Source: CAVVEQ01 sp963804865
GTDB taxonomy: Bacteria; Chloroflexota; Anaerolineae; Anaerolineales; Anaerolineaceae
Direction of reading: 5' to 3'
DNA length: 64,000 nucleotides
Assembly: GCA_963804865.1 (NCBI GenBank)
Contig: CAWDSH010000025.1
Location: 1-64,000, forward strand
In this document: positions 10,108-19,531 of the stretch, piece by piece
Numbering within the stretch: the first letter of the stretch is position 1
Layout: the number at the start of each line of letters is the position of its first letter
Made by a program: the position numbers and the translations under genes
The notes under the pieces: model-generated
What the model saw: the letters and a program-made list of their open reading frames with translations, nothing else
The model's database searches: none
What the model was told of the DNA's origin: nothing

Positions 10108-11476
10108 ATGAAAAGGAAATGGATTGTTATCACATTGTGCATCATCGCGCTTGTGCGCCGCGGTTGGTATCCGCCTGGCTGTTTCGGCAGTGAACAGCCC
10201 ACCAGCGGATCAGATCGGCCCGTACAAGGTCGGGTTTGTGACCAAAACCTACTTTGACAGCAATCGAAGTGACTTTGCAGGCGGTGCGAGGCCCATCCAG
10301 ACCTTTATCTGGTACCCGGCTGAACCTGATAACGGCGGAAACCCGATGCTGTCCGCTGTTTACCCAATCACGACGCATATCGTTCCAATCGTCTACCCGG
10401 ATGCCACTTCGACGGATTTCGAAGCGTATGGCATTGACCCGGCATACCAGGAAGTGGCTGCATCGCAGGAAGGTCCATTCCCGCTGATCATCCTGTCCCC
10501 TGGTCAGGGTGAAAGCTCAGCCTGGTTCATCCAAATTGGAACGCGGCTGGCCAGCCACGGCTTTGTGGTCGCCATTCCGACCAATTTTGACGAAAAAATA
10601 CAAATAACTGCGGAGATGGCGGTGGAACCAGTGTTTTATCCATCACTGGAGGCTTATACGATCGGGATCTACTTCAACCGCATCAGAGATATCCAGTTCT
10701 TGATGACCCATTTGGTTGAAGATTCAAAGGAAACCGGCAACCTGCTGTATGGGACGATCCTGCCGGATCAGATTGCCGTCGGAGGACATTCTGTTGGTGG
10801 CGGAGCTGCCCTGGCGTTGGCGGGCGGGGATGACGAAGTTTGCGATATGATGGGGTTTGATCCCACCAAGTTTTCTGCTGAAATTTGTGGAACCGTCACA
10901 GCTGATCCACGCGTAAAGGCGATCGCCGTAATCGATGGATCAAATCAGTTCCTTCACTTTGCTGAATTATCCAGGATCCAGATCCCTCATATGGAAATTG
11001 TGGAGGAATGGAATACCCTGGAATCAGTAAACACTGGCTTGGGATTCATTCAGGCCAGGGAGCATGCCGCCATCCAGAGCGAACTAAACTACCGCGTGGA
11101 TATCGCCAATGCCAACCATTTTTCGTTCTTGAACCATTGTGCAATGGTGCAAGTCCTGAATGACCACGGGATTGGAGATGACGTATCGACGGCTGAATAT
11201 GTAGAGAAGAATTGCCAAACAGAGCCGGTGTCTCCAGAAGAATTCAGTGACCTGACCACCCAATATATGATCGCATTTCTCAAGACCGCTTTGGTCCGGG
11301 GAACAGATTACAAAGAAATGCTCACAACGGAGTACGCGCTGAACAATGAGCCTTTCATTGAGTTCTTCGAAACCGAGCAGGGTGATCCCAATGAAATTGA
11401 TGAGGATGGTTATTTCAGTTACTTCATGCACCAGCCAGGAACCGAGCAGGCCAAAGCATTGAAAGATCCGTTTTAG
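10108..11476 (+). CDS. Secreted alpha/beta hydrolase, PAF-acetylhydrolase/lipase-like (frameshift in signal peptide)
   Basis: The mature part has an alpha/beta-hydrolase fold. The nucleophile elbow is GHSVGGGAAL near the middle, the oxyanion segment is FPLIILSPGQGESS, and a late catalytic His is likely in NANHFSFLNH. These features resemble platelet-activating-factor acetylhydrolase and dienelactone-hydrolase-type enzymes. A strong AAGGAGG precedes ATG 10108, which opens a signal-peptide-like MKRKWIVITLCIIAL. The frame then has to shift by +1 at about 10150-10155 to continue with CAAVGIRLAVSAV and the enzyme. Without the shift the first frame stops near 10257. The alternative start TTG 10124 would lose the signal peptide. 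The gene is driven by promoter module A. Confidence 0.78.
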
Positions 11477-11512
11477 GAAATGTGAACAGCTTTCCAGGTA
11501 CTTAAGTCTTTA

Positions 11513-11552
11513 AAAAAATCGAAGGCGGCCAGATGGTCGTCTTCGATTTTTT
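11513..11552 (+). terminator. Terminator behind the hydrolase gene
   Basis: AAAAAATCGAAG (11513-11524) pairs with CTTCGATTTTTT (11541-11552), with a partly paired GC-rich inner section. The symmetric A and T runs allow termination on the plus strand. Confidence 0.85.
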
Positions 11553-11627
11553 ATTTGAACGGTTCTGGTTATGTGAGCGGGGGGAAATAAATACTTGGCG
11601 ATCATTTGATCCAGCAACTGATACTTT

Positions 11628-11709
11628 GGTATAGGAAAAATTCCAATCCAAAGGATACCTTCAAACTCATCGCTGGACGGATGTGCCCGGGGAGGATTTC
11701 TCTTATAGT
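11628..11709 (+). promoter_or_regulatory. Promoter module copy B (upstream of ABC operon)
   Basis: Same geometry as copy A. GGTAT (11628-11632) and ATACC (11655-11659) span 32 nt, then a 6-nt gap. The 29-nt block 11666-11694 has GGATG at 11679-11683 and ends in GGGGAG. Then 9 nt and -10 TATAGT (11704-11709). The left arm is degenerate here (CTCATC instead of CTCCCC), so the GGATG and GGGGAG parts are better conserved than the stem. Confidence 0.65.
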
Positions 11710-11747
11710 GAGGATGGATCAAATTACTACTACAAGGAATGATGCTT

Positions 11748-12239
11748 ATGAATCATCTGGTTTCTCTTGACACACAAGCAGGCGAGCTTGGGAAAATCCT
11801 GAGCGGCACGAAAAGTATGCTCTTGAAAGAGCTCGATCCAGCTCGACCTGCCGGGCAAGCCGTAAATCCGGGCGACAGCCTGTATTTCCTGAGGGACAAG
11901 GATGAATGCGCTTTGCGTGTAAAAGCCACTGTAGTCCGTGTACAGGTCTTAACAAATCGTATGGATGAAGATCTGCCGCATACCTTGAAAGAGATGCAGC
12001 TTAAGCTCCAATTGACAGAAGACCAGTACAACGACTGGTCCGCAAAAAATCAGGTCATACTCGTTGAATTTGGCGCAGCGCAAAAGATCCCAGTGATCCA
12101 GGTTGCTGCCCGTATGATCTCGGATCGATCGGGCTGGCTCGCTTTCGAGGATTTCAATCAAATCACAGGGGAGAAGGCAACACATGAACACTTCACCTGC
12201 TCTCCAGGATCAAGGAAAGGACATACCTATGTTAAATAA
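11748..12239 (+). CDS. Uncharacterised protein, possibly ASCH/PUA-like
   Basis: 163 residues if started at ATG 11748, which has AAGGAAT at a proper distance; the two ATGs just upstream touch the ribosome site. I do not recognise a firm family. The stretch AVNPGDSLYFLRDKDECALRVKATVVRV resembles the beta-barrel core of ASCH or PUA-like RNA-binding domains, but this is weak. No membrane segment or signal is seen. The gene lies behind promoter module B and ahead of an ABC exporter, so it may be co-regulated with that exporter. Confidence 0.6.
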   Translation: MNHLVSLDTQAGELGKILSGTKSMLLKELDPARPAGQAVNPGDSLYFLRDKDECALRVKATVVRVQVLTNRMDEDLPHTLKEMQLKLQLTEDQYNDWSAKNQVILVEFGAAQKIPVIQVAARMISDRSGWLAFEDFNQITGEKATHEHFTCSPGSRKGHTYVK

Positions 12240-12301
12240 AAAAGATACGAATTTCCAAATCTTTATACTCAATCGAAAACTCAGTGAAAGGAGTTAATAA
12301 A

Positions 12302-13198
12302 ATGGACACGATCAATTCTTTGGTGCTGGAAACGCGTGGTTTGAGCAAGGCTTATAAAGGGGTGCAGGCTTTGAAGGACTTCAACCTGAAGCTGACCCCG
12401 GGCATCCTCGGCCTGTTAGGTCCCAACGGGGCGGGCAAATCGACCCTGATGCGCATGCTGGCAACCATCACCACCCCCACCGAGGGGACCATCCTCTGGA
12501 ACGGACGGGACGTGGTTAAAGATCCGGAGGCGCTGCGTTCTGTGCTGGGCTACCTGCCGCAGGACTTCGGCGTCTACCCCAACCTCTCGGGCCAGGAGTT
12601 TCTCGAATACATGGCAGCCATCAAGGGCATGAGCGGCGAAAAAGCCCGTAGGAAAATCTCGGAATTGCTGGAACTGGTCAATCTGCGCGAAGCCGCCCGT
12701 CGCCCCCTGGGTGGTTATTCCGGTGGAATGCGTCAGCGCGTGGGCATTGCCCAGGCACTGCTCAACGATCCACAATTATTGATCGTTGACGAGCCGACCG
12801 TAGGGCTGGACCCCGAGGAGCGGGTGCGCTTCCGCAACCTGCTTTCGGACCTGTCCGGCGAGCGCATTGTCATCCTCTCCACCCACATCGTTTCTGATGT
12901 TGAATCGACCGCTTCGGATATTGCGATCATCCACAAGGGGGAATTGATAGTCCGCGCCCGCCCGGAACAGCTGCTCAAGCAGATGGAAGGTTCTGTCTGG
13001 GAATGGATGGCCGATGGCGAGGAGCTGCCTGAATTCAAGCAGCAATTCCTGGTGAGCGGTACAGTTCGGCGCATGGACGGGGTTGAGGTGCGGGCGGTCT
13101 CAGATACGAAGCCCTGCCCTGATGCTCAACCGGTGACGCCCAACCTTGAAGATGTCTACTTATCGATGGTGGCGCAGCGCCAGGGGGTGGCGGCATGA
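12302..13198 (+). CDS. ABC transporter ATP-binding protein
   Basis: 298 residues from ATG 12302 (GAAAGGAG 7 nt upstream). Walker A is LGPNGAGKSTL, signature YSGGMRQRVGIAQ, Walker B LLIVDEPTVGLDPEER, and switch LSTHIVSDVE. The C-terminal ~70 residues form the regulatory tail seen in ABC-2 exporters and end in LEDVYLSMV. The stop overlaps the permease start by 4 nt (13195-13198), so the two form one transporter. Substrate unknown. The gene is probably controlled by promoter module B and therefore by the first two-component pair. Confidence 0.93.
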   Translation: MDTINSLVLETRGLSKAYKGVQALKDFNLKLTPGILGLLGPNGAGKSTLMRMLATITTPTEGTILWNGRDVVKDPEALRSVLGYLPQDFGVYPNLSGQEFLEYMAAIKGMSGEKARRKISELLELVNLREAARRPLGGYSGGMRQRVGIAQALLNDPQLLIVDEPTVGLDPEERVRFRNLLSDLSGERIVILSTHIVSDVESTASDIAIIHKGELIVRARPEQLLKQMEGSVWEWMADGEELPEFKQQFLVSGTVRRMDGVEVRAVSDTKPCPDAQPVTPNLEDVYLSMVAQRQGVAA

Positions 13199-14775
13199 AC
13201 ACCCTTCGCGCACTCTACCATCTCGCGCTGGCTGATTTCTTCGAACGCGCCCGGCGTTACAGCTTCCTGCTGACCCTGGCAGCTGTCATCTATATGGGCG
13301 TGTTGGTTAACAATGGCACATTGATGGTAAATCTGGCGTCGAGCGACCTGGTGTTCAGATACCGGGGCGAATTCAACTCAGCCTGGATCGGCACGCTGAC
13401 CGTGCTGGTGGCCAACACCTTCCTGGGCCTGTTTGGCTTTTACCTGGTCAGCGACTGCATCAAGCGCGATATCCGCACCGGCGTTGGGCAGATCATCGCC
13501 ACCACCCCGGTAAGCCGGGCTGCGTACCTGGTCGGGAAATGGATCAGCAACTTTTTGGTGCTGGCTGTGCTGGTTTTGATCCTGGCGGTCGCGGCAGCGA
13601 TCATGGTGCTGCTCCAGAACAAAGCCGCACTGGATCTGGGTACATTGCTCATGCCGTTCCTGGCCGTAGCGCTGCCCTACATGGCGCTGACAGCTGCGCT
13701 CGCAGTGGTGTTCGAGACCGTGCCCTGGCTGCGCGGGGCGGTGGGCAACGTGGTCTACTTTTTCCTGTGGATGTCCATAACCTTGTTCTCAACATTTGGG
13801 GGGTTGGTGCTGCCCTTCCTCAAAGACCCGATGGGCATCAACGTCTTTAGCGCATCCATAATTGCGGGAGCCGTCGCGGCCTTTCCCAACGACACAATTA
13901 TTGGTAGTTTGAACATCGGGGGCTTCGGCTCCTTTCAAAATAAGGTCTTCAACTGGCCTGGGATCGCCTGGACCGCGGGCATCGTCTCTGGGCAGTGGCT
14001 ATGGGCGGTCCTTGGCCTGGGGCTGATCCTGCTCTCAGCGGTGTGGTTCTCGCGCTTCGACCCCTCTCGAGAAAGAATGAGCCGCGAGCGGGCAAAACCC
14101 GGGCAAGTGAAACCAGGCGAGGCTGAACCACGGAATAAAGCACCCCGCATTACACTGCCGAGCCTCTCACCGCTCATCTCCAAACTGGCCCAGGTGAACC
14201 CCTTCCTGGGGGTGATGTTCGCCGAGCTGCGCATGCTGCTCAATGGCCGGCGCTGGTGGTGGTGGGCGATCACCATCGGGCTGAATATTGCCATCTTCAC
14301 CAGCCCTATCACGGCGGTGAAGGATTACCTGCTCCCCATCGCCTGGCTCTGGCCGCTATCCATCTGGTCTGGGATGGGCAACCGAGAAAAAATGAAGAAC
14401 ACTTACCAGATGGTCTTCGCCTCCGCGCGACCGGTGCTGCGCCAGCTTCCGGCTGCCTGGTTGGCTGGCATCCTGGCGACGGCGTTATTTACCATTGCCG
14501 GAGCCGTGTTTTCCTTCTCCAACGGCGACCTGCCCGGCTTGATGGGGTGGTTTGGCGCGGTCATCTTTGTCCCCACCCTGGCGTTGGCTCTGGGCGTCTT
14601 CTCCTCCGGCAACCGCGTCTTTGAGGTGGTCTACCTGCTCTGGTGGTATGTCGGTCCGATGCAAAAGACGGCGGGACTGGATTTCACGAACAGCACGCCG
14701 TATGTTTACTTGCTGGCAGCCGCCGGGCTGCTGCTGCTCTCCGCGTTTTGGCGCGGAAGGCAGGTGCGGGCGTAA
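13195..14775 (+). CDS. Large ABC-2 type transporter permease
   Basis: 526 residues with about 10-12 hydrophobic helices in two halves, separated by a charged, Arg- and Lys-rich cytoplasmic loop near residues 285-320. The first half carries the YLVSDCIKRDIRTGVGQIIATTPVSRAAYL segment, typical of ABC-2 permeases that pair with a single ATPase. It overlaps the ATPase gene by 4 nt. A strong terminator at 14811 closes the unit. The two-halved layout suggests a fused permease, so one copy may suffice per transporter. Confidence 0.88.
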   Translation: MNTLRALYHLALADFFERARRYSFLLTLAAVIYMGVLVNNGTLMVNLASSDLVFRYRGEFNSAWIGTLTVLVANTFLGLFGFYLVSDCIKRDIRTGVGQIIATTPVSRAAYLVGKWISNFLVLAVLVLILAVAAAIMVLLQNKAALDLGTLLMPFLAVALPYMALTAALAVVFETVPWLRGAVGNVVYFFLWMSITLFSTFGGLVLPFLKDPMGINVFSASIIAGAVAAFPNDTIIGSLNIGGFGSFQNKVFNWPGIAWTAGIVSGQWLWAVLGLGLILLSAVWFSRFDPSRERMSRERAKPGQVKPGEAEPRNKAPRITLPSLSPLISKLAQVNPFLGVMFAELRMLLNGRRWWWWAITIGLNIAIFTSPITAVKDYLLPIAWLWPLSIWSGMGNREKMKNTYQMVFASARPVLRQLPAAWLAGILATALFTIAGAVFSFSNGDLPGLMGWFGAVIFVPTLALALGVFSSGNRVFEVVYLLWWYVGPMQKTAGLDFTNSTPYVYLLAAAGLLLLSAFWRGRQVRA

Positions 14776-14810
14776 AACTCAAATGAGAAACCGGAAAATA
14801 AAGTGGAACA

Positions 14811-14849
14811 GAGGCTGTCAAAAATGAATTGTTTGGCAGCCTCTTTCTA
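14811..14849 (+). terminator. Terminator behind the ABC permease gene
   Basis: GAGGCTG (14811-14817) pairs with CAGCCTC (14837-14843) and is followed by TTTCT. It lies upstream of the ApbE promoter and argues against any ApbE start before this point. Confidence 0.75.
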
Positions 14850-14901
14850 TTTCTATATAGATGTAATTTACTTTCCCTTCGTGCACCATAAAAACTGCCT
14901 C

Positions 14902-14930
14902 TTGAAAAATGAGGAAAAATTCTCTAAAAT
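14902..14930 (+). promoter_or_regulatory. Promoter of the ApbE/FMN-binding operon
   Basis: -35 TTGAAA (14902-14907), 17-nt spacer, -10 TAAAAT (14925-14930). Transcription would begin near 14937, which places the ApbE start codon downstream of this. Confidence 0.65.
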
Positions 14931-15060
14931 GTTCATTGGGGGGCGCCATCAGGAACGCGCCCAAAGTAATAAACAAGTGAAAGTCTGGCATCAGGATCCT
15001 CCGTACGCGGAACCTTTGGTCAAGGCTGATGATTTCCATCTGAGCCAGCCTTGCGCCACG

Positions 15061-16023
15061 ATGACCCATTCCGCCATGGGCACGGTCATGAGCCACAAGG
15101 CGTTCGGGGTGGACGCGGAAGCCAGCCTGGAAGCGGTTCGCGGGGAGATCACCCGATTGGAAAAGCTCCTCAGCCGCTTCCTGCCTGATAGCGATATCAG
15201 CCGGATCAATACATCCGCAGGCATCCAATCTACAAAAGTTAGCCCAGAGACTTTCGATGTGCTCTCAAAAGCGGTCGAGTTTTCACGAGCCTGTCCCGGC
15301 TGCCTGGATGTGACCATCGAACCGCTGGTAGACCTTTGGAATATTGCCAGGGGATCAGGGATCCCGCCGGACGAATCAAGCATCATGCGAGTTCTGCCCC
15401 TGGTCAATGATCAGGATGTGATCCTGGATGCCTGGGAAATGACCGCCGGGCTGCGGAATATCGGGCAAGCCATCGACCTGGGTGGGATCGGTAAAGGATA
15501 CGCGGGTGATAGGCTGCGGGAGGTGTTGAAAGCTTTCGGCGTCACCTCGGCTTATTCGAATCTCGGGGGTAACGTGATCACGCTGGGATCCAAACCGGAT
15601 GGCTCTCCCTGGCGCATTGGCATCCAGCACCCCCGGCAGGAAAACAATATCCTGGGTACGGTATCCGTGGTGGATGAGTCCGTGGTCACTTCCGGCGACT
15701 ACCAGCGTTACTTCACCGACAGCCAGGGAAAAAGGCACCACCATATCTTGAATCCAGCGACCGGGTATCCTGCTGAATCCGGTTTGATCAGCGTGACGAT
15801 CGTTTCGGAGAAATCATTGATCGCAGATGCATTATCGACCATTTTGTTCGTTGCCGGCTTGGAGAAAGGGCTTGCGTTCCTTGATAGGTTCCCGGGAACC
15901 GAAGCCGTTCTCGTAGACACTGACCTGCGGATCCAAATTACTTCCGGCCTTAAAGATCGCTTTCAAGCGAATGAAGGGGCTGAAGTAATAATTTTAAACA
16001 AAGAAGAGGAGAAACGAAGATGA
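15061..16023 (+). CDS. apbE: FAD:protein FMN transferase (ApbE family)
   Basis: ApbE attaches FMN from FAD to Thr or Ser of target proteins, using Mg2+. The family opening AMGTVMSHKAFG, the IDLGGIGKGYAGDRL block, GGNVITLG, and the HHILNPATGYPAESG and ADALSTILFV metal/substrate motifs are all present. The frame is open upstream to 14803, but the terminator at 14811 and the promoter at 14902-14930 exclude early starts. I place the start at ATG 15061 (about 320 residues) on domain grounds; it has no clear Shine-Dalgarno, and GTG 14978 is an alternative. The stop overlaps the first FMN-binding gene by 4 nt, which identifies its likely substrates. No lipobox is visible. Confidence 0.88.
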   Translation: MTHSAMGTVMSHKAFGVDAEASLEAVRGEITRLEKLLSRFLPDSDISRINTSAGIQSTKVSPETFDVLSKAVEFSRACPGCLDVTIEPLVDLWNIARGSGIPPDESSIMRVLPLVNDQDVILDAWEMTAGLRNIGQAIDLGGIGKGYAGDRLREVLKAFGVTSAYSNLGGNVITLGSKPDGSPWRIGIQHPRQENNILGTVSVVDESVVTSGDYQRYFTDSQGKRHHHILNPATGYPAESGLISVTIVSEKSLIADALSTILFVAGLEKGLAFLDRFPGTEAVLVDTDLRIQITSGLKDRFQANEGAEVIILNKEEEKRR

Positions 16024-16427
16024 CTGGATGGTTGATCGCACTTGCTGTTTTGGCTGTTTTGGGCGTCGTCGGGGGAATCAATTGGTCAAAGTTGATGAAA
16101 GAGCATCAGGAAGCAAGAAGTCTGCCCCTCAACCGCGTGGATTTCAGCAAGCTGAAGGATGGAAAATATCATGGGGCATACGAGGGCGGGATGTATAAAT
16201 GGCGCGTCAACGAATGTGATGTCACCGTGAAGAATGGCAAAGTTACTGACATTCAGCTCACCGGCAGCAACGATCCGGGCGGCAAGAACACGCAGCACCA
16301 GGAGCTTTTCGACCGGGTCATCAAGGCGCAGTCGCTGCAGGTGGATACCATCACCAGTGCCACCCTGACCTCGAAAGCCTATCTGCAGGCGGTGGAAAAC
16401 GCACTGCTTCCTGCTCAAAAGAAATAG
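16020..16427 (+). CDS. Membrane-anchored FMN-binding domain protein 1
   Basis: 135 residues: one N-terminal transmembrane anchor (~3-22), then a small FMN-binding domain. The sequence DTITSATLTSKAY near residue 110 matches the ApbE flavinylation motif (D-x-x-S/T-G/S-A-T/S), so a Thr there probably carries covalent FMN. It lies in an operon with ApbE (4-nt overlap) and a paralogue 34 nt downstream. Such proteins shuttle electrons across or outside the membrane; no Nqr or Rnf subunits are nearby. GAGGAGAAACGAAG provides the ribosome site. Confidence 0.88.
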   Translation: MTGWLIALAVLAVLGVVGGINWSKLMKEHQEARSLPLNRVDFSKLKDGKYHGAYEGGMYKWRVNECDVTVKNGKVTDIQLTGSNDPGGKNTQHQELFDRVIKAQSLQVDTITSATLTSKAYLQAVENALLPAQKK

Positions 16428-16461
16428 GGATCAAAGCTTCAAACCATCATGGAGGAATGTC

Positions 16462-16914
16462 ATGACCGTGAATGAGGATGTGAAAAAGAAAGGAAAAAGC
16501 AGGGGAAAATGCTGCCTGGTTACCCTGGCGACGATCCTGGTGATCCTGGCAGTTGGCGGGGGAATCGGTTGGTTCATTTTCTCGAAAGAGCACCGCGAAG
16601 CCAGGAGTCTGCCGCTGAATAAAGTTGATTTCAATAAGCTGGATGACGGCACTTACCACGGTGAGTATGCAGGCGGCATGTACAAATGGCGCGCCAACGA
16701 ATGTGATGTCGTGGTTTCTGGTGGCAAGGTGACCAACATCAAGCTGGCTGGGAGCGCAGATCCTGGCGCAGAGAACACGGATAACGAAACGCTTTTTGCA
16801 CGTGTGATCGAAGAGCAATCGCTCCAGGTGGATACCATCAGCAGCGCAACCCTGACCTCGAAAGCCTATCTGCAATGTGTTGAAAATGCGCTGTTGCAGG
16901 CGCAGCGCGATTAG
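16462..16914 (+). CDS. Membrane-anchored FMN-binding domain protein 2
   Basis: 150 residues and clearly a duplicate of the preceding gene: a basic N terminus (VKKKGKSRGKC), a transmembrane anchor at ~20-42, the shared REARSLPLNKVDF and GGMYKWRANECDV blocks, and the flavinylation motif DTISSATLTSKAY near residue 125. The ribosome site GGAGGAATGTC is strong. The start differs from the first copy by a longer cytoplasmic tail. It is probably modified by the ApbE of the same operon. The two copies together may form a short chain of one-electron flavin carriers. Confidence 0.87.
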   Translation: MTVNEDVKKKGKSRGKCCLVTLATILVILAVGGGIGWFIFSKEHREARSLPLNKVDFNKLDDGTYHGEYAGGMYKWRANECDVVVSGGKVTNIKLAGSADPGAENTDNETLFARVIEEQSLQVDTISSATLTSKAYLQCVENALLQAQRD

Positions 16915-17257
16915 CTGACCAGGTTTATCCAGGCAGGTCAGGAGCAGTATTGCGAACCAGACTGCCCTCAATGACCCGGTTTCTTCAGAACGATAAAAAG
17001 AAATCGCGATAAACCTTGGATTGATTGCTTGTGCAAGCCACTTCGGTTCCACCAAAGAGGTGGATACATCCCGCTGGATATTTGCAGCACACTGCGGATG
17101 TTATTGAAACAGATCCCAGTTTGATCACAACACAAATTCGATACCTCACTCCCTTTGGAGACACATTTCAATTCTCTACTACAATTTTCCTGGAAAATAT
17201 ATATTCCATTTCATAAAAAATTCCTTATAATATTTACAAAATAAAGATGAGTTGATT
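16915..17257 (+). other. Intergenic region before the second sensor kinase
   Basis: 343 nt without a credible gene. It is increasingly AT-rich towards the kinase and contains a TATAAT at 17226-17231, about 27 nt before the kinase start; no good -35 is visible at 16-18 nt. A short CTCC...GGAG inverted repeat lies near 17149-17160. No strong terminator was found behind the FMN-binding gene. Confidence 0.4.
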
Positions 17258-18874
17258 ATGAATCCTGCAAAACCGGAACCCGGGACACCATATTGGAACA
17301 TCTTTGAAGCTGCCAGTGACGGGATGCTGATCATCGACCTGGAGACCAGCAAGGTGCTGGCTGCCAATCCCGCGGCAGCAGAGATGCATGGACTTACACG
17401 AGAGGCTTTTATCGAGTTGCCGCTGGATGGATTTGTCAATGCAAAAAGCCTGCCCTCATTCGCCAATTTTGCTCAAATGATCAAGAAGGGCAAAACGTTT
17501 GAGCTGCTTGTGCAGCATATCCGGCGGGATGATTCGCTGATAAACGTCGAATGGCGTGCGACAGCACTTGATTATCAGGACCGCCCATGCGCTTTGGCGC
17601 TGCTGCGCGATGTAAGCAAACGGGTATTTGCGGAACACGAGCTTCAGCAGCGCATTGAAGCCCGCACACGCGAACAGTCCACGTTGCTGGAAACATCGCA
17701 CACCCTGGCATCCACGCTGGAGCTCCAGCCGGGGATGATCCTGGACCAATTGCGGGGGATCATCGAATATACCCATGCCGGGCTGTTCGGTCTCACAGAC
17801 TCAACCCTGACTGCCCTGGCCTTGCGAGGATCAAAAAAACTGGAAAGGGCTGCCCCCTTACAGATCCATCTTGAAGGTCCCGAAGTCCTGGCAGCCTTGT
17901 TCAACGGGCACAGGCCCATCCGCATCGCCGACGTGAATAGCAGCGACCCATCGGCTGAATTTCTCCGTTCACTTCTGAAAGAGGATGCAGCCTTGCTTTT
18001 GGAAGGTGTGCAGTCGTGGATGTGGGTGCCCCTGGCTGTCAAAGGCCGGATCATTGGCGGTCTGGGGATCGCGCACGCCAGTCGAAACTATTTTACCGCC
18101 CAGCACGCTGCCCTGGCCCTTTCGATCGCCGACCAGGTCGCGATCACCATGATCAATGCGGAGCTCTATCAACAAGCCCAGGCGTTCGCTGTTTTGCAGG
18201 AACGCCAGCGCCTGGCGCAGAACCTGCACGACGCTGTCAACCAATCGCTCTTCTCCGCCGGCTTGATCGCTGAAGTTCTGCCGCGACTGTGGGACCGCGA
18301 CCAGGCTGCAGCACGGCAATCGCTGGAAGAATTACGCCGGCTGACCCGCGGAGCGCTGGCCGAGATGCGCGAGCTCCTGGCCGAATTGCGTCCATCAGTC
18401 TTAACCGATAGCAGCCTGGGCGATCTTATCCGCCAGCTGGCCAACGCCTTCACCGGCCGGACGAACATCCCGGTCAACGTGACTATTGCCGGGGAACATG
18501 TTCTCCCTGCAGAGATCCAGGTGGCGTTCTACCGCATCTGCCAGGAAGCGCTGAACAATATTGCCAAACATGCCGCAGCTCACTGCGTGGAGATCGATCT
18601 GCAATACACTAACGGTGATGTACAAGCACCTTCAACTGTTGCACACTCCGCCACACCGCAAAAGGTTGAGATCAGCCCGGTGGAAATGTGCATCCGCGAT
18701 GATGGTCACGGCTTCGATTCCCGCGGACCCACAGCGCCCGGTCATTATGGGCTGGGCATGATGGGTGAACGCGCTGAAGCCGTTGGCGCACTCTTGACAA
18801 TCACCAGCCAGCTTCGCCAGGGAACTGAAGTTACGCTGCGCTGGCCGGGAATCCAGAAACAGGAGGCTCAATGA
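17258..18874 (+). CDS. Cytoplasmic sensor histidine kinase (PAS-GAF-HisKA_3-HATPase)
   Basis: 538 residues and no membrane segment. A PAS domain occupies ~8-125 (EAASDGMLIIDLETSKVLAANPAA), a GAF domain ~135-300, then HisKA_3 with ERQRLAQNLHDAVNQ (His324), and an HATPase_c domain with ALNNIAKHAAA and DDGHGFDS. The ATPase domain has an insert rich in Thr, Ala and Gln between the N box and the G1 box. The stop overlaps the regulator gene by 4 nt. Apart from its input domains it closely resembles the first kinase, so the two cassettes look like duplicates with different sensing. The start is ATG 17258, with TTG 17252 just upstream. Confidence 0.93.
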   Translation: MNPAKPEPGTPYWNIFEAASDGMLIIDLETSKVLAANPAAAEMHGLTREAFIELPLDGFVNAKSLPSFANFAQMIKKGKTFELLVQHIRRDDSLINVEWRATALDYQDRPCALALLRDVSKRVFAEHELQQRIEARTREQSTLLETSHTLASTLELQPGMILDQLRGIIEYTHAGLFGLTDSTLTALALRGSKKLERAAPLQIHLEGPEVLAALFNGHRPIRIADVNSSDPSAEFLRSLLKEDAALLLEGVQSWMWVPLAVKGRIIGGLGIAHASRNYFTAQHAALALSIADQVAITMINAELYQQAQAFAVLQERQRLAQNLHDAVNQSLFSAGLIAEVLPRLWDRDQAAARQSLEELRRLTRGALAEMRELLAELRPSVLTDSSLGDLIRQLANAFTGRTNIPVNVTIAGEHVLPAEIQVAFYRICQEALNNIAKHAAAHCVEIDLQYTNGDVQAPSTVAHSATPQKVEISPVEMCIRDDGHGFDSRGPTAPGHYGLGMMGERAEAVGALLTITSQLRQGTEVTLRWPGIQKQEAQ

Positions 18875-19518
18875 CCAATAATTCCTCCTCACCTATCCGC
18901 GTCATCGTCGTTGACGATCATACAATGGTACGCCGGGGACTGGCGACCTTCCTGATGGTCTTTGATGACCTGGAACTGGCAGGCGAAGCTGTCAGCGGGC
19001 AGGCTGCCATTGAACTCTGTGCCCAGGTCCAGCCGGATGTAGTGCTGATGGACATGGTCATGCCGGACATGGACGGAGCTGCAGCAACGCGGCTGATCCG
19101 CAAGCAGTTTCCCTCGATCCAGGTGATTGCACTGACCAGTTTCAAAGAAGAGACTCTGGTCCAAAGTGCACTCCAGGCTGGGGCCATCAGTTACCTGCTC
19201 AAGGATGTATCAGCCGACGAACTGGCCCAGGCCATTCGCGCTGCGCATGCCGGAAGGTCCACCCTTTCTCCCGAAGCCGCCCAGGCTCTGGTGCATGCCG
19301 CCAGCCAGCCGCCCAAGCCCGGACTCGACCTGACGGAGCGCGAGCGCACGGTGCTTGCCCTGATGGTCGAAGGTCTGAATAATACCCAGATCGCCGGGCG
19401 ACTGACCGTGAGCCCCTCCACGATCAAATCCCACGTCAGCAATATTCTTACCAAGTTGGGTGTATCCAGCCGAACCGAAGCCGTGACCCTGGCATTGCGT
19501 CACGGACTCGTCACCTGA
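18871..19518 (+). CDS. NarL/LuxR-type response regulator
   Basis: 215 residues. The receiver has VDDH and phospho-acceptor Asp61 in LMDMVMPDMDG, with Lys in YLLKDVSADE. The C-terminal LuxR domain has LTERERTVLALMVEGLNNTQIA and STIKSHVSNILTKLGV. It is strongly similar to the regulator at 9317-9961, differing mainly in the recognition helix region. It partners with the overlapping kinase. Promoter module C begins 13 nt after its stop and module D lies 1.1 kb further on; both share an upstream repeat not found at modules A and B, so they are the best target candidates. Confidence 0.95.
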   Translation: MTNNSSSPIRVIVVDDHTMVRRGLATFLMVFDDLELAGEAVSGQAAIELCAQVQPDVVLMDMVMPDMDGAAATRLIRKQFPSIQVIALTSFKEETLVQSALQAGAISYLLKDVSADELAQAIRAAHAGRSTLSPEAAQALVHAASQPPKPGLDLTERERTVLALMVEGLNNTQIAGRLTVSPSTIKSHVSNILTKLGVSSRTEAVTLALRHGLVT

Positions 19519-19531
19519 GCCTGGATTTCAC

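Noticed and set aside
14803..15060. Earlier start codons for the ApbE gene (14803, 14929)
   Set aside because: The first lies before a terminator hairpin and the second overlaps the -10 of the promoter at 14902-14930, so neither would be on the message.
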